Below are positions 54,069 through 63,261 of a DNA stretch of 64,000 nt, piece by piece. This DNA comes from Pseudomonas synxantha BG33R (GTDB lineage: Bacteria > Pseudomonadota > Gammaproteobacteria > Pseudomonadales > Pseudomonadaceae). A program made the position numbers and the translations under genes. The stretch lies in assembly GCF_000263715.2 (NCBI RefSeq), contig NZ_CM001514.1, forward strand, positions 1,164,936-1,228,935. The letters are read 5' to 3'. The notes beneath the pieces were generated by a model. It had not been told where the DNA came from, ran no database searches, and was given only the letters and a program-made list of their open reading frames with translations. How positions within the stretch are numbered: the stretch's first letter is position 1; each line of letters starts with the position of its first letter.

Positions 54069-55010
54069 TCAGGCCCGGGCCTGCACAGTCACCCAATAGC
54101 GGGTGAAGCGCCGAACTTTCACCGGCAGGCTGATTTCCAGCAGGTCCAGAATGCGTTCGCTGTTATCTAGCGGGTAGCTGCCGGACAGCAAAAGGTTTGC
54201 CACTTGCGGGTCACAATTGAGCTGGCCGCGACGATAGCGCCCCAGTTCATTCAAGAAGTCTTCAAGGCGCATGTGTGCAGCCACCAACATACCGTCGGCC
54301 CAGGCGCCGCAGTTGGCGTCGGTGGCGCGTGGGGTGTCCCAGCCCTTGCGGGTGAAATTGACCTGGCGTGCGGCATCGACGCTCAGCGGCAAGCCGCTGT
54401 AGTTGTTGGGCATCACCTCGACCTGGCCGGCCAGCACCGCCAATTGGGTGAGGTCGTTGAACTGGCGCACATTCAGGCGCGCCGCCTGGCTGCTGAGCAG
54501 GCCCTGGCCGGTCAGCACGCGCAACGGCGTATCACCGGCACGGGAGGTGAGCAGGATTTCCCCTTCGAGCAGGCGTACCAGGCGCTGCCGACCGTCGAAA
54601 TGCACATCCACCGCGCTGCCGGTGTTGAGCTGCAACTGGCTGCCGTCGGCCAATTGCACCGTACGGCGCTGGCCAACCGGGCTGCGATAGTCGGCGCTCA
54701 GCGGCGGCAGAATATGTTGCTGACGCAGGCTCCAGGCCGCTGCCGAGCCAGCGCCCAGGATCAGCAGCAACTTCAGCGCCTGGCGTCGGCTGCTGGAGCG
54801 CGGTGCATTCAAGGCTGCATGGGCCAGGGGCGAGGGCATCCCGCGCAAGCGCTGATTGACCTGTTGAATCTGCTCCCACGCACGCTGGTGCTCGCTGTGG
54901 GCGTTCAGCCATTGTTGCCAGGCCGCTTGCTGGCGAGGGGTGAGCGCGCCTTGCTGCATTTCCAGCAGCCAGTGCACGGCTTGTTCGGCGACTTGGCTGG
55001 ACACGTTCAT
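54069..55010 (-). CDS. fecR: FecR anti-sigma / sigma regulator
   Basis: Inner-membrane protein that passes the signal from FecA to FecI. The 313-residue protein has an N-terminal cytoplasmic domain (EQAVHWLLEMQQGALTPRQQ and a Trp-rich region to residue ~60), one membrane segment (ALKLLLILGAGSAAAW, ~75-95), and the periplasmic FecR domain (VQLADGSQLQLNTGSAVDVHF). Its ATG overlaps the fecI stop by four bases, so the two are translationally coupled. Confidence 0.93.
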   Translation of the reverse strand: MNVSSQVAEQAVHWLLEMQQGALTPRQQAAWQQWLNAHSEHQRAWEQIQQVNQRLRGMPSPLAHAALNAPRSSSRRQALKLLLILGAGSAAAWSLRQQHILPPLSADYRSPVGQRRTVQLADGSQLQLNTGSAVDVHFDGRQRLVRLLEGEILLTSRAGDTPLRVLTGQGLLSSQAARLNVRQFNDLTQLAVLAGQVEVMPNNYSGLPLSVDAARQVNFTRKGWDTPRATDANCGAWADGMLVAAHMRLEDFLNELGRYRRGQLNCDPQVANLLLSGSYPLDNSERILDLLEISLPVKVRRFTRYWVTVQARA

Positions 55011-55504
55011 AGGGCGAAGTAGCAGCGCATGGCGGCTTTGGTCAGGTGGCGTTTGACCGTGGCGATGGAAATGCCCAGTTCTGCGCTGATTTGCGCGTAG
55101 GTCAGGCCGTCGAGCTGGGCCAGCAGGAACGCGCGTTTAACCAGCCGGGGCAGGCCGTCGAGCAGTTGGTCCAGCTCCAGTAGGGTTTGCAGAATGATTG
55201 CGCGGTCTTCTTCCGATGGCGCCACCTGCTCGGGCATTTGCGCCAAGGCATCGAGGTAGGCGCGCTCCAGGTCCTGGCGGCGATAGAAGTTGCACAGCAC
55301 GCGCTTGGCCACGGTGGTGAGGAAGGCGCGGGGCTCGATCAGTGTCGGGGTATCCCGTGCGCTGAGCACGCGAATAAAGGTGTCCTGGGCCAGGTCGGCC
55401 GCATTTTCCGGGCAGCCGAGCTTGCGTCGCAACCAGCCGGTGAGCCAGTGGTGATGGTCGTTATACAAAACTTCGACGGTGTTGGACGGCTGCAACGCGA
55501 TCAC
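55007..55504 (-). CDS. fecI: Iron-starvation ECF sigma factor FecI
   Basis: ECF sigma factor that drives fecA. The 165-residue protein has region 2 (EVLYNDHHHWLTGWLRRKL, DLAQDTFIRVL) and region 4 (LDGLTYAQISAELGISIATV). GTG 55504 is chosen because it places the start at the usual distance before region 2, matching E. coli FecI; the long upstream frame has no homology and would run through the Fur-box region. A Fur-box-like site lies 112-130 bases upstream. Confidence 0.9.
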   Translation of the reverse strand: MIALQPSNTVEVLYNDHHHWLTGWLRRKLGCPENAADLAQDTFIRVLSARDTPTLIEPRAFLTTVAKRVLCNFYRRQDLERAYLDALAQMPEQVAPSEEDRAIILQTLLELDQLLDGLPRLVKRAFLLAQLDGLTYAQISAELGISIATVKRHLTKAAMRCYFAL

Positions 55505-55615
55505 TCCACAAGCATTGACACGCTTTAGAGAACAAGAATTGTTCGCATTGTAGGGCGGGTAACGAGCTTCGGCAATCGGCCAGGGCAGGCGATTCATCCG
55601 TTCTCTTTTGCTTAT

Positions 55616-55634
55616 GAGAATATTTATCATTAAT
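55616..55634. promoter_or_regulatory. Fur-box-like site in the divergent iron promoter region
   Basis: On the minus strand ATTAATGATAAATATTCTC matches the 19-base Fur consensus at 14 positions. It lies between fecI (start 55504) and the divergent DUF3649 gene (start 55666), where one Fur dimer could repress both operons under iron-replete conditions. Confidence 0.7.
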
Positions 55635-55665
55635 ATTGCGCGTTGATGAACTTGGCGCCTGCCGC

Positions 55666-55968
55666 ATGAAAAGCAAAACCGCATTGCCCATTTCCTATCG
55701 CCTCGCCGTCACCTCGCGCGTGCTGGCGGCTGTGATCGGTGGTTACTTGATGGCCTCCTTGGCCGCCATCTGCCTGGCGCTCTGGTTGCCCAGTTCCCGC
55801 GCCGATGCGGTGGTCACCGGCATGATGAGTTCGTTCGTGTTCTACCTGCTGGCGGTGCTCTGGTGTTTCGCTTGCCGCACGGCCTGGCGCGCCTGGGCCG
55901 GGGTGATGGTGCCAAGTGCGCTATTTGCCACGTTGGCCGGCGTTGGTTTCTGGGTGGCGCGCACATGA
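55666..55968 (+). CDS. DUF3649 small membrane protein of iron-uptake operon
   Basis: 100-residue inner-membrane protein with three hydrophobic segments (RVLAAVIGGYLMASLAAICL, MMSSFVFYLLAVLWCF, VPSALFATLAGVGFWV), matching the DUF3649 family that accompanies PepSY and TonB-receptor genes in Pseudomonas. ATG 55666 gives the family start; an earlier start at 55636 is closer to the Fur box and less likely. The stop overlaps the next ATG (ATGA). Function unknown. Confidence 0.82.
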   Translation: MKSKTALPISYRLAVTSRVLAAVIGGYLMASLAAICLALWLPSSRADAVVTGMMSSFVFYLLAVLWCFACRTAWRAWAGVMVPSALFATLAGVGFWVART

Positions 55969-57539
55969 AAGAGGGCTTTCGCCAGGCCATGGCCTGGCTG
56001 CATACCTGGGCCGGATTGATCTTCGGCTGGCTGCTGTTTGCGATTTTCCTGACCGGCACCCTGGCCTATTTCAAAGACGAAATTACCCATTGGATGCAGC
56101 CCGAAGTGCAGGCCCATCCCCTGGACGACGGGCGTAGCCTTGCCGTAGCCCAGAATTACCTGCAACAACAGGCGCCCACGGCCGCACGCTGGTTCATTAC
56201 CTTGCCTACCCATCGTGATCCCGGCCTGTCCGTGATGTGGCAAGACAAGGTCGAGCCCGGCAAGCGCGGCACCTTCGTCCAGAAAACCCTCGACCCGGTC
56301 AGCGGCCAACCCGTGCAGGCCCGCGACAGCAAGGGCGGCGAGTTCTTCTATCGGTTCCACTTCCAGCTGCAAATGCCTTACCCGTGGGGCCGCTGGCTGT
56401 CGACCATCGCCGCCATGGTGATGTTGGTCGCGCTGATCACCGGCATCATCACCCACAAGAAAATCTTCAAGGACTTCTTCACTTTCCGCCCGCGCAAAGG
56501 CCAGCGCTCCTGGCTCGACGGGCACAACGCGGTGGGCGTGCTGGTGCTGCCGTTTCACCTGATGATCACCTACAGCAGCCTGGTGATTTTCATGAACATG
56601 GTCATGCCCGCGCCCATCATGGCGTCCTATGGCGACGACAGCCGGGCGTTCTTCGATGAGTTGTTCCCCGCTACCAACAATGCGCCGGCCCTCGGCCAGC
56701 CCGGTCAGTTGCTGCCGTTACTGCCGATGTACCAGCAGGCGCGCGAGCAGTGGGCGGGCGGCCATGTGGGGCGGCTGGCGGTCAATAACCCTGGTGATGT
56801 CAACGCCTCAGTGAATGTGTTTCGCGCTGGCTCCGACAGCGTGGTGCACGCCTTTGGCAATACCCTGTCGTTCAACGGCACCACTGGCGAGCTGTTGCGG
56901 GCCAGTGGCGAGCCGTCTTTGCCTGCGGTGATTGGTGGTAGTTTCTATGGTTTGCACATGGGCCATTTTGCCGGTCCCGTGCTGCGTTGGTTGTACTTTA
57001 TCTGCGGCCTGGCGGGCACGGCGATGATCGGCACGGGGCTGGTGATCTGGCTCGGCAAGCGCCAGCTCAAGCATGCCAAAACTTCGGTGATGCCGTTTGA
57101 ACTGCGGTTGGTAGAAGTGTTGAACATTGCCAGCATGTCCGGGCTGATGATCGCCATCGCTGCGTTTTTCTGGGCCAACCGACTGTTGCCGGTGAGTTTC
57201 GCCGAGCGTTCCGGCTGGGAAGTACAAGCCTTCTTTACCGCCTGGGGCCTGAGCCTGCTGCACGCCATGTTGCGTCGCGGTCGCCAGGGTTGGGTCGAGC
57301 AACTGAGCTTCGGCGCGTTGCTGTTTGCGGCGGTCCCACTGCTTAACGCCAGCACCACCTCGCAGCATTTGGGCGTTTCGTTGGTCAATGGCGACTGGGC
57401 CATGGCCGGCTTCGACCTGACCTGCCTGGCCAGTGGCGCGTTTCTCGCCTGGGCGGCCTGGAAGATGCACCATCGCACGGCGCCGCAACCCAAGGCCGAA
57501 CGTGCACGTGGCCTGACGCTCAAGCAGGAGGCCAGCTGA
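55965..57539 (+). CDS. PepSY-associated TM helix domain protein (possible siderophore-iron reductase)
   Basis: 524-residue inner-membrane protein of the PepSY_TM/PiuB-like family. It starts with the family sequence HTWAGLIFGWLLFAIFLTGTLAYF, has a PepSY periplasmic domain, conserved His residues (RFHFQLQ, GHNAVGVLVLPFHLMI, LHMGHFAG) and at least four further membrane segments. Relatives are linked to release of iron from siderophores, perhaps by reduction; that role is not proved. Overlaps both neighbours by a few bases (ATGA and TGATG). Confidence 0.87.
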   Translation: MKEGFRQAMAWLHTWAGLIFGWLLFAIFLTGTLAYFKDEITHWMQPEVQAHPLDDGRSLAVAQNYLQQQAPTAARWFITLPTHRDPGLSVMWQDKVEPGKRGTFVQKTLDPVSGQPVQARDSKGGEFFYRFHFQLQMPYPWGRWLSTIAAMVMLVALITGIITHKKIFKDFFTFRPRKGQRSWLDGHNAVGVLVLPFHLMITYSSLVIFMNMVMPAPIMASYGDDSRAFFDELFPATNNAPALGQPGQLLPLLPMYQQAREQWAGGHVGRLAVNNPGDVNASVNVFRAGSDSVVHAFGNTLSFNGTTGELLRASGEPSLPAVIGGSFYGLHMGHFAGPVLRWLYFICGLAGTAMIGTGLVIWLGKRQLKHAKTSVMPFELRLVEVLNIASMSGLMIAIAAFFWANRLLPVSFAERSGWEVQAFFTAWGLSLLHAMLRRGRQGWVEQLSFGALLFAAVPLLNASTTSQHLGVSLVNGDWAMAGFDLTCLASGAFLAWAAWKMHHRTAPQPKAERARGLTLKQEAS

Positions 57540-57865
57540 TGCTGCTCGCGCTGCTGATGTGCTACGCCGGGTTTACTGCGCTGTGCCTGTCCACTGACCG
57601 TCACCACGGCGAGCTGCTGCACAGCAAACCCACGCCCACTCGGCGTTTGGGGCTGCGCGTGGGCGGTTGGTTGCTGCTGATTGTCGCGATCTGGCCCGCG
57701 GTGCTTGCCGCCGGCTGGAGCCAGGGCCTGGTGCAGTGGTGCGCGGTGTTGATGCTCAGCGCCTTGCTGCTGGTGTTGCTGCTGCCTTATCGCCCAAGGC
57801 TGGCCTTGATCCTGGCGGGCCTGAGCCTGCTGGCCAGCCCTGTTGCGGCATTCGCCCTGTCCTGA
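57539..57865 (+). CDS. DUF3325 small membrane protein
   Basis: 108-residue protein with three hydrophobic segments, starting MLLALLMCYAGFTALCLSTDRHHGEL, a DUF3325 pattern. It is found next to PepSY-TM and DUF3649 genes in iron-regulated operons. The ATG overlaps the preceding stop (TGATG). Function unknown. Confidence 0.8.
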   Translation: MLLALLMCYAGFTALCLSTDRHHGELLHSKPTPTRRLGLRVGGWLLLIVAIWPAVLAAGWSQGLVQWCAVLMLSALLLVLLLPYRPRLALILAGLSLLASPVAAFALS

Positions 57866-57872
57866 GCCTGCC

Positions 57873-58451
57873 ATGATGATCAGTCCACCGCCGGAACCCC
57901 AGGACAGCCCGCACACCGATGCGGCCGGTGGGCGAGCGCATTTCCTGCAGGTATTTTTGTCCCAGCGTTCGCAGATGGAGGCCCTGGTCAGCCGCCGCGT
58001 CGGTTGCCGCGCCACCGCGGCCGACCTGGTGCAGGATTTGTTCCTGCGTTTCTGGCGCCGCCCCCTGGTGCAGGTCGAAGAGCTCAGTACCTACCTGCTG
58101 CGCTGCGCGGGCAATATCGCCATCGATCATTTGCGCACTGAAGGCGCCCGAGTGCGCAGCAATGAAGGCTGGTTGCCGGAGCAGCAAGACAACCAGAGGT
58201 GCGAGTTCCAGGCGGCGCTGGAGGCCGGCAATGATCTGCGCCATGTCGAAGCCGCCTTGCGCAGCTTGCCCGAGCGCACCCGGCAGATTTTCCTGCTCAA
58301 CCGCATCCACGGTCGCAAATATGCAGAGATCGCCAAGGCCATGGGGCTGTCCCAAAGTGCCGTGGAAAAACATATGATGCGCGCCCTCGAAGCCTGCAAG
58401 GCCAGCCTTCGCGAACCACCGCCTCCACGCACGCCAGGGAAAGCACCGTGA
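57873..58451 (+). CDS. ECF sigma factor (iron-starvation type)
   Basis: 192-residue ECF sigma factor, FpvI/FecI group. Region 2 contains ATAADLVQDLFLRFWRR and region 4 LPERTRQIFLLNRIHGRKYA followed by LSQSAVEKHMMRAL. ATG 57873 lies seven bases after the DUF3325 stop, making it part of the operon under the Fur-box-like site. The stop overlaps the anti-sigma GTG start. It should direct transcription of the receptor gene downstream at 59576. Confidence 0.9.
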   Translation: MMISPPPEPQDSPHTDAAGGRAHFLQVFLSQRSQMEALVSRRVGCRATAADLVQDLFLRFWRRPLVQVEELSTYLLRCAGNIAIDHLRTEGARVRSNEGWLPEQQDNQRCEFQAALEAGNDLRHVEAALRSLPERTRQIFLLNRIHGRKYAEIAKAMGLSQSAVEKHMMRALEACKASLREPPPPRTPGKAP

Positions 58452-59425
58452 ACGTTACGCCCACACCCGCCCAGGAACAGGCTGCGCTGGCCTGGCTGAG
58501 CCTGTTGCATGACCAGCCCAGCAGCGGCGACCAGGCTACTTTCAGCCGCTGGCTGCGCGCTGATCCCGCGCATGTCGAGGCCTACGCCCAGGCCCAGGTG
58601 CTGTGGGAGTTGAGCGAAGTGCCGGCACGTCAGCTGGCTGATGAGGATGCGCTGGCCTTGCAGGGCTACCTCAACAAGATCAACACCTCCAAGCGTTCAC
58701 GTGGGGTGCGTTGGTCCGGCGCCCTGGCGATGGCCGCAAGCCTGCTGCTGATGGTGGCGATGGGCGCCGGTTGGCAGCCGTCGCGCTGGGTCGATGAGTT
58801 AGGTGCCGATTACGTGACGGCGGCGGGGGAGGTGAAGACCTTTACCCTGGCAGATCAATCCCAGGTCACCCTCGACGCCGACAGCGCCATTGCCGTGGAT
58901 TTCAGCCATGGCGCGCGGCATATCCAACTGCGTCGCGGTGCGGGATTTTTCAGTGTGACCCACACGGGTCAGCCCTTCGTGGTGGAGGCGGGCGGTGGTG
59001 AGGCGCGGGTGCTGGGCACCCAGTTTGAAGTGCGCCTGCAACCTGCCGGGGCAGAGGTCACCGTGTTATCCGGACGGGTTGGCGTGACGCCATCCAGACA
59101 GGGCCTGCAACAGGTGCTGGCCGCAGGTCAGCAAGTGGCCTATGCCGACGGCGTAGCCGACACCCTGCACGCTGTCGACAGCCAGTCACGCCTGGCCTGG
59201 CGTGACGGCTGGCTCAATTACTACAAGGCGCCGCTGGCGGATGTGGTCAAGGACCTGAGCCGTTATTACCCGGGCCGCATCGTGTTGCTTAACGATGAGA
59301 TGGGCGCCAGGCGCGTCAGCGGCAGCTTTCCAAGCAAGGATCCGCAGGCGGTGTTGAATGCGCTGCAAGCGGTGCTCGGCTTTGAACAACACTCGCTGCT
59401 GGGGCGCATGATCGTGTTGCGCTAG
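58448..59425 (+). CDS. FecR-family anti-sigma regulator
   Basis: 325-residue inner-membrane regulator with an N-terminal cytoplasmic domain (QEQAALAWLSLLHDQPSSGD), a membrane segment (WSGALAMAASLLLMVAMGAG, ~88-107), the periplasmic FecR domain (FTLADQSQVTLDADSAIAVDF) and a C-terminal STN-like lobe (LADVVKDLSRYYPGRIVL). GTG start overlaps the sigma stop (GTGA). Partner receptor downstream lacks the N-terminal signalling domain, which is unusual. Confidence 0.9.
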   Translation: MNVTPTPAQEQAALAWLSLLHDQPSSGDQATFSRWLRADPAHVEAYAQAQVLWELSEVPARQLADEDALALQGYLNKINTSKRSRGVRWSGALAMAASLLLMVAMGAGWQPSRWVDELGADYVTAAGEVKTFTLADQSQVTLDADSAIAVDFSHGARHIQLRRGAGFFSVTHTGQPFVVEAGGGEARVLGTQFEVRLQPAGAEVTVLSGRVGVTPSRQGLQQVLAAGQQVAYADGVADTLHAVDSQSRLAWRDGWLNYYKAPLADVVKDLSRYYPGRIVLLNDEMGARRVSGSFPSKDPQAVLNALQAVLGFEQHSLLGRMIVLR

Positions 59426-59575
59426 GGCGCGCTTCACCAAACCTTCATCGCAATCGCCAAAACCTGTCACCAAACGGTTACACGTGCCGTGGATCATCCC
59501 TGGGTTCCTGAGCAAGTGGTCAGGAAGAGCACCTCTGCCCCATACAACACAACAATGTCAGTAAGGGATCTACAC

Positions 59576-61816
59576 GTGAACTACAACTCTCTTTATGCCC
59601 TGCTTCTGGCATCGGGCCTGGGCGGCTTTGCACCGCTGGTTATGGCTGATGACACCCAGGACGTAGGTTCGGTGAACGTTGCCGGCAAGCAGACCCTGGG
59701 CAACGGCCACATGATTCGCGAAGAAAGTGCCAAGGCGCGCTCGACGGTGACCAAGGAGGCCATGGACGAAATGTCGGCCACCGCCAACGCCATCGACAAG
59801 CTCAAATACACGCCGGGCATCAACGTTTCCAGCGATGACGCCAGCGGCACCAGCGGCACCAACTTCACTATGCGCGGCATGAGTTCGGACCAGGTCGGGG
59901 TGTCGGTGGACGGCGTGCCGATCAACGATTCTGGCAACTACAGCGTGTATTCCAACCAGCTGGGAGACCCGGAAAACCTTGCCGAAGTGTTCGCCACCCA
60001 GGGCTCCTCCGAGGCCGACGGCCCGCACATCGGTTCCAGCGGCGGCAACATCGGCATGATTACGATGCGGCCAACCAAGGAGGCGGGGGTTTTTGCCAAG
60101 CAGACCTTGGGTACCAATAACCTGCGCAAAACCTTCGTGCGGGCAAATACCGGTGATTTCGGTGGCCTCAAGACCTGGGTCTCGGCATCGCACCTGGAAG
60201 GTGACAAGTGGCGCGGCAAGGGCACCCTGCGCAGCGATAAAATCGAGTGGAGCAGCCTGTTCGAAGGTGACAACGGCAATTCCACACTGGCCACGGTCAA
60301 GTACAACAAACAGGAAAACTACAACTACAACAGCCTGAGCAAATCACAGTTTGACACGGAGGGGCGGCGCAAGGACTACGCCGAAAGCCCGGTGTACAAG
60401 GCAGGTCTGTTGTCTGCGTCCTACAAGCTCAACCGCAACCCCTTCGAAAGCGTAAACGCCACGCTGACCCAGCGCTGGCAATTGCAAGACAACCTGTCGC
60501 TGACAGTCACGCCGTACTACTACTGGTCCAACGGCGGCAGCTTCAGCGGCCAGACCGCCTCCAACCTGGGGCCAAAGTCTGACAAGGCCGGCAACTACGA
60601 CCTGAGTAACCTGCAATCGGCCAACTATTACCGCCCTTCATGGACCGAGACCTGGCGCCCGGGCGTCACGGCCAAAATGAAGTGGGACATCAACGAAGCG
60701 CACAGTCTGGACTACGGCTACTGGTATGAACGCGCACGCCAGCGCCAGACCCAGCCATTTATCGGGATCAACGGCGAGGGCGCACCCGATGATGTGTGGG
60801 GCGATTACAACAGCGGCGGGCAGGTGGTCGACAAGAATGGCGCCACTGTACAAGGCCGCCACTATTACACCGTCACCCCGGCGCAGAAACTCTGGGTACA
60901 GGACAACTGGCAAGCCACGCCGGACCTGAGTTTTGTCGCGGGCCTGGCCTATCAATACGTCGAGCGCGACGGCAACAATCTCGGCAGCCTCTACGACAAA
61001 GCGGAAAAACGTAACACCCGTTACCATCAGTTCCTGCCCAACTTCAGCGCCAAGTACCAGGTCGACGAAAGCAACCAGGCGTTCTACAACGTCACTCGCA
61101 ATATGCGCACGCCTCCCAACTACGTGCTGTACAACAAGGGCGACTCCGTCAGCCTCAAGTCCGAATTGAGCTGGAACCAGGAACTGGGCTGGCGCTACAC
61201 CGAAGACGACATGGCGCTGAGTGCGACCTTGTTCTATATCAGTTTCAAGGATCGCCAGGTGTCGACCACCGACGCCAGCGGTGACTACATGGTGCTTAAC
61301 GTCGGCAGCGTCGATAACAAGGGCCTGGAGCTGGAGTGGAGTGGCTTGTTGCCGCACAACTTCAACTACTACGCCTCGTACACCTACACCCAGTCCGAGC
61401 AGAAGGACGACCTGCTCAGTAAGAATGTGCTGCTGCCAACGTCGGGCAAGCAACTGGCCAACGTGCCGGAAAACATGTTCAACCTGGTGTTCGGGTACGA
61501 CGACTCGCGGTTTTACGGCAACGTCGCGGGCAAGTATGTCGGCAGCTTCTATGGTGATTTGACCAACAAGGAGAAGATCGAAGGCCGTACGGTGTTTGAC
61601 CTCAATGCCGGTATTTACTTACCGGTGGACAAGAGGGTCATCAAGTCGGCGACCCTGCGCCTGTCGATGCTCAACGTCTTCGACAAGGAATACTTGAGTT
61701 CGGCGCGTACCGTGGCGTTCAACTCGGCGCCGGTCAACGGGTTGGGGGCGAGTACGGCGTATTACAACGTGGGCGAGGAGCGTACAGCGATGGTGTCGCT
61801 GGAAGCCAACTTCTAA
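59576..61816 (+). CDS. TonB-dependent receptor lacking an N-terminal signalling domain
   Basis: Outer-membrane receptor, 746 residues from GTG 59576. That start has AAGGGA seven bases upstream and opens a good signal peptide (MNYNSLYALLLASGLGGF to VMADD); ATGs at 59489 and 59555 would put 7-29 residues before it. The plug domain begins at once (MIREESAKARSTVTKEAMDE, then TPGINVSS and VSVDGVPINDSGNYSVYSN), with no room for the ~70-residue STN domain. The barrel ends in TAMVSLEANF. Ligand unknown. It sits directly after a sigma/anti-sigma pair. Confidence 0.9.
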   Translation: MNYNSLYALLLASGLGGFAPLVMADDTQDVGSVNVAGKQTLGNGHMIREESAKARSTVTKEAMDEMSATANAIDKLKYTPGINVSSDDASGTSGTNFTMRGMSSDQVGVSVDGVPINDSGNYSVYSNQLGDPENLAEVFATQGSSEADGPHIGSSGGNIGMITMRPTKEAGVFAKQTLGTNNLRKTFVRANTGDFGGLKTWVSASHLEGDKWRGKGTLRSDKIEWSSLFEGDNGNSTLATVKYNKQENYNYNSLSKSQFDTEGRRKDYAESPVYKAGLLSASYKLNRNPFESVNATLTQRWQLQDNLSLTVTPYYYWSNGGSFSGQTASNLGPKSDKAGNYDLSNLQSANYYRPSWTETWRPGVTAKMKWDINEAHSLDYGYWYERARQRQTQPFIGINGEGAPDDVWGDYNSGGQVVDKNGATVQGRHYYTVTPAQKLWVQDNWQATPDLSFVAGLAYQYVERDGNNLGSLYDKAEKRNTRYHQFLPNFSAKYQVDESNQAFYNVTRNMRTPPNYVLYNKGDSVSLKSELSWNQELGWRYTEDDMALSATLFYISFKDRQVSTTDASGDYMVLNVGSVDNKGLELEWSGLLPHNFNYYASYTYTQSEQKDDLLSKNVLLPTSGKQLANVPENMFNLVFGYDDSRFYGNVAGKYVGSFYGDLTNKEKIEGRTVFDLNAGIYLPVDKRVIKSATLRLSMLNVFDKEYLSSARTVAFNSAPVNGLGASTAYYNVGEERTAMVSLEANF

Positions 61817-61830
61817 GACCACCACAAACC

Positions 61831-61879
61831 AAATGTGGGAGGGGCGGTGCGACGATTCGACTTGCTCCCTCCCACATTT
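61831..61879. repeat. REP-derived hairpin after the receptor gene
   Basis: Inverted repeat AAATGTGGGAGGG ... CCCTCCCACATTT with a short ~23-base centre, a shortened REP pair. It lies between the convergent receptor and glutaredoxin genes and can act as a terminator. Confidence 0.75.
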
Positions 61880-61906
61880 AGTTCTGCTGTGCTTTTGAGA
61901 CGGGGG

Positions 61907-62257
61907 TTACTTCAGGGCCGCCATGATCGCATCCGGGTTGTAGTCGCGGATCAATGTGCCATTGACGTCCACAAATGGAATCCCACCCCCACCCAGCGCT
62001 TCATACGCCTTGCGCGCCTGGGTATCCTTCTCGATATCGACGGCCTGGTACGGGATACCCTTCTGGTCCAGAAAACGCCGGATCTGCTTGCAGTACCCGC
62101 ACCACTCGGTCGCATAGAGCACCACCCGCGCAGAGGCGCGTACCTGCTCCGACACCACCTGGGACGGGTTGAACACCCGCTCGATCTTGCCCCAGTTCTG
62201 GATCACGACCACCACCAGCAACACCAGCAGGACTTTCTTTAAAACCCCGCCCAGCAT
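61907..62257 (-). CDS. Membrane-anchored glutaredoxin-family protein
   Basis: 116-residue protein with an N-terminal membrane anchor (VLKKVLLVLLVVVVIQNW, ~5-22) followed by a glutaredoxin fold with active site CGYC (ATEWCGYCKQIRRFLDQKGI), cis-Pro segment GGGGIPFVDVNG and a C-terminal helix. It probably reduces disulfides near the membrane, but which face of the membrane it occupies is unclear. Its ATG overlaps the yejK stop (TGATG), so it is co-transcribed with yejK. Confidence 0.87.
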   Translation of the reverse strand: MLGGVLKKVLLVLLVVVVIQNWGKIERVFNPSQVVSEQVRASARVVLYATEWCGYCKQIRRFLDQKGIPYQAVDIEKDTQARKAYEALGGGGIPFVDVNGTLIRDYNPDAIMAALK

Positions 62258-63261
62258 CAGTTACGGCGCTTGAGCTGATCGGTCAGTTGGGTTGGCAGGC
62301 CCTTGATGATCAAGGTGCCGGCGGCTTCGTCGTATTCGATCTTGTCGCCCAGCAGGTGCGCTTCAAAGCTGATGGACAAGCCCTCGGCGCGCCCGGTGAA
62401 GCGGCGGAACTGGTTGAGGGTGCGTTTGTCGGCCGGAATCTCCGGCGACAGGCCGTAATCCTTGTTGCGGATATGGTCGTAGAACGCTTTTGGCCGATCT
62501 TCATCGATCAGGCCGGAGAGTTCTTCCAGGCCCATGGGTTCGCCGAGCTTGGCCTGGCTGCTGGCGTAGTCCACCAGAGTCTTGGTCTTTTCGCGGGCGG
62601 ATTCGTCAGGCAGGTCTTCGCTTTCAACGAAGTCACTGAACGCCTTGAGCAGGGTGCGGGTTTCGCCCGGGCCGTCGACGCCTTCCTGGCAACCGATAAA
62701 GTCGCGGAAGTACTCCGAGACCTTCTTGCCGTTCTTGCCCTTGATAAAGGAGATGTATTGCTTGGACTGCTTGTTGTTCTGCCACTCGGAGACGTTGATG
62801 CGCGCCGCCAGGTGCAACTGGCCCAGGTCCAGGTGGCGCGAGGGCGTCACGTCCAGCTCGTCGGTGACTGCCACGCCTTCGCTGTGGTGCAGCAGGGCGA
62901 TGGCCAGGTAGTCGGTCATGCCTTGTTGGTAATGGGCAAACAGCACATGGCCGCCGGTGGAGAGGTTGGACTCCTCCATCAGCTTCTGCAGGTGTTCCAC
63001 CGCCGTGCGGCTGAAGGTGGTGAAGTCCTGGCCACCGTCAAAGTATTCCTTCAACCAGCCGCTGAACGGATGCGCGCCGGACTCGGCATGGAAGAAACCC
63101 CAGGCCTTGCCTTGTTTGGCGTTGTAGCTCTCGTTGAGGTCGGCAAGCATGTTCTCGATGGCGGCCGACTCGGACAGTTCGGAGTCGCGGGCATGGAGCA
63201 CTGCGGGGGTGCCGTCGGGTTTTTTGTCGATCAGGTGGACGATGCAATGACGGATCGGCAT
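62257..63261 (-). CDS. yejK: Nucleoid-associated protein YejK/NdpA
   Basis: 334-residue nucleoid-associated protein of the NdpA (PF04245) family, beginning [20 protein letters not shown] and containing [20 protein letters not shown] and [25 protein letters not shown] 63261 is chosen over the open frame to 63510 because the family starts here. Associates with bacterial nucleoids; detailed role uncertain. Divergent from another nucleoid protein gene (HU) at 63659. Confidence 0.93.
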   Translation of the reverse strand: MPIRHCIVHLIDKKPDGTPAVLHARDSELSESAAIENMLADLNESYNAKQGKAWGFFHAESGAHPFSGWLKEYFDGGQDFTTFSRTAVEHLQKLMEESNLSTGGHVLFAHYQQGMTDYLAIALLHHSEGVAVTDELDVTPSRHLDLGQLHLAARINVSEWQNNKQSKQYISFIKGKNGKKVSEYFRDFIGCQEGVDGPGETRTLLKAFSDFVESEDLPDESAREKTKTLVDYASSQAKLGEPMGLEELSGLIDEDRPKAFYDHIRNKDYGLSPEIPADKRTLNQFRRFTGRAEGLSISFEAHLLGDKIEYDEAAGTLIIKGLPTQLTDQLKRRN

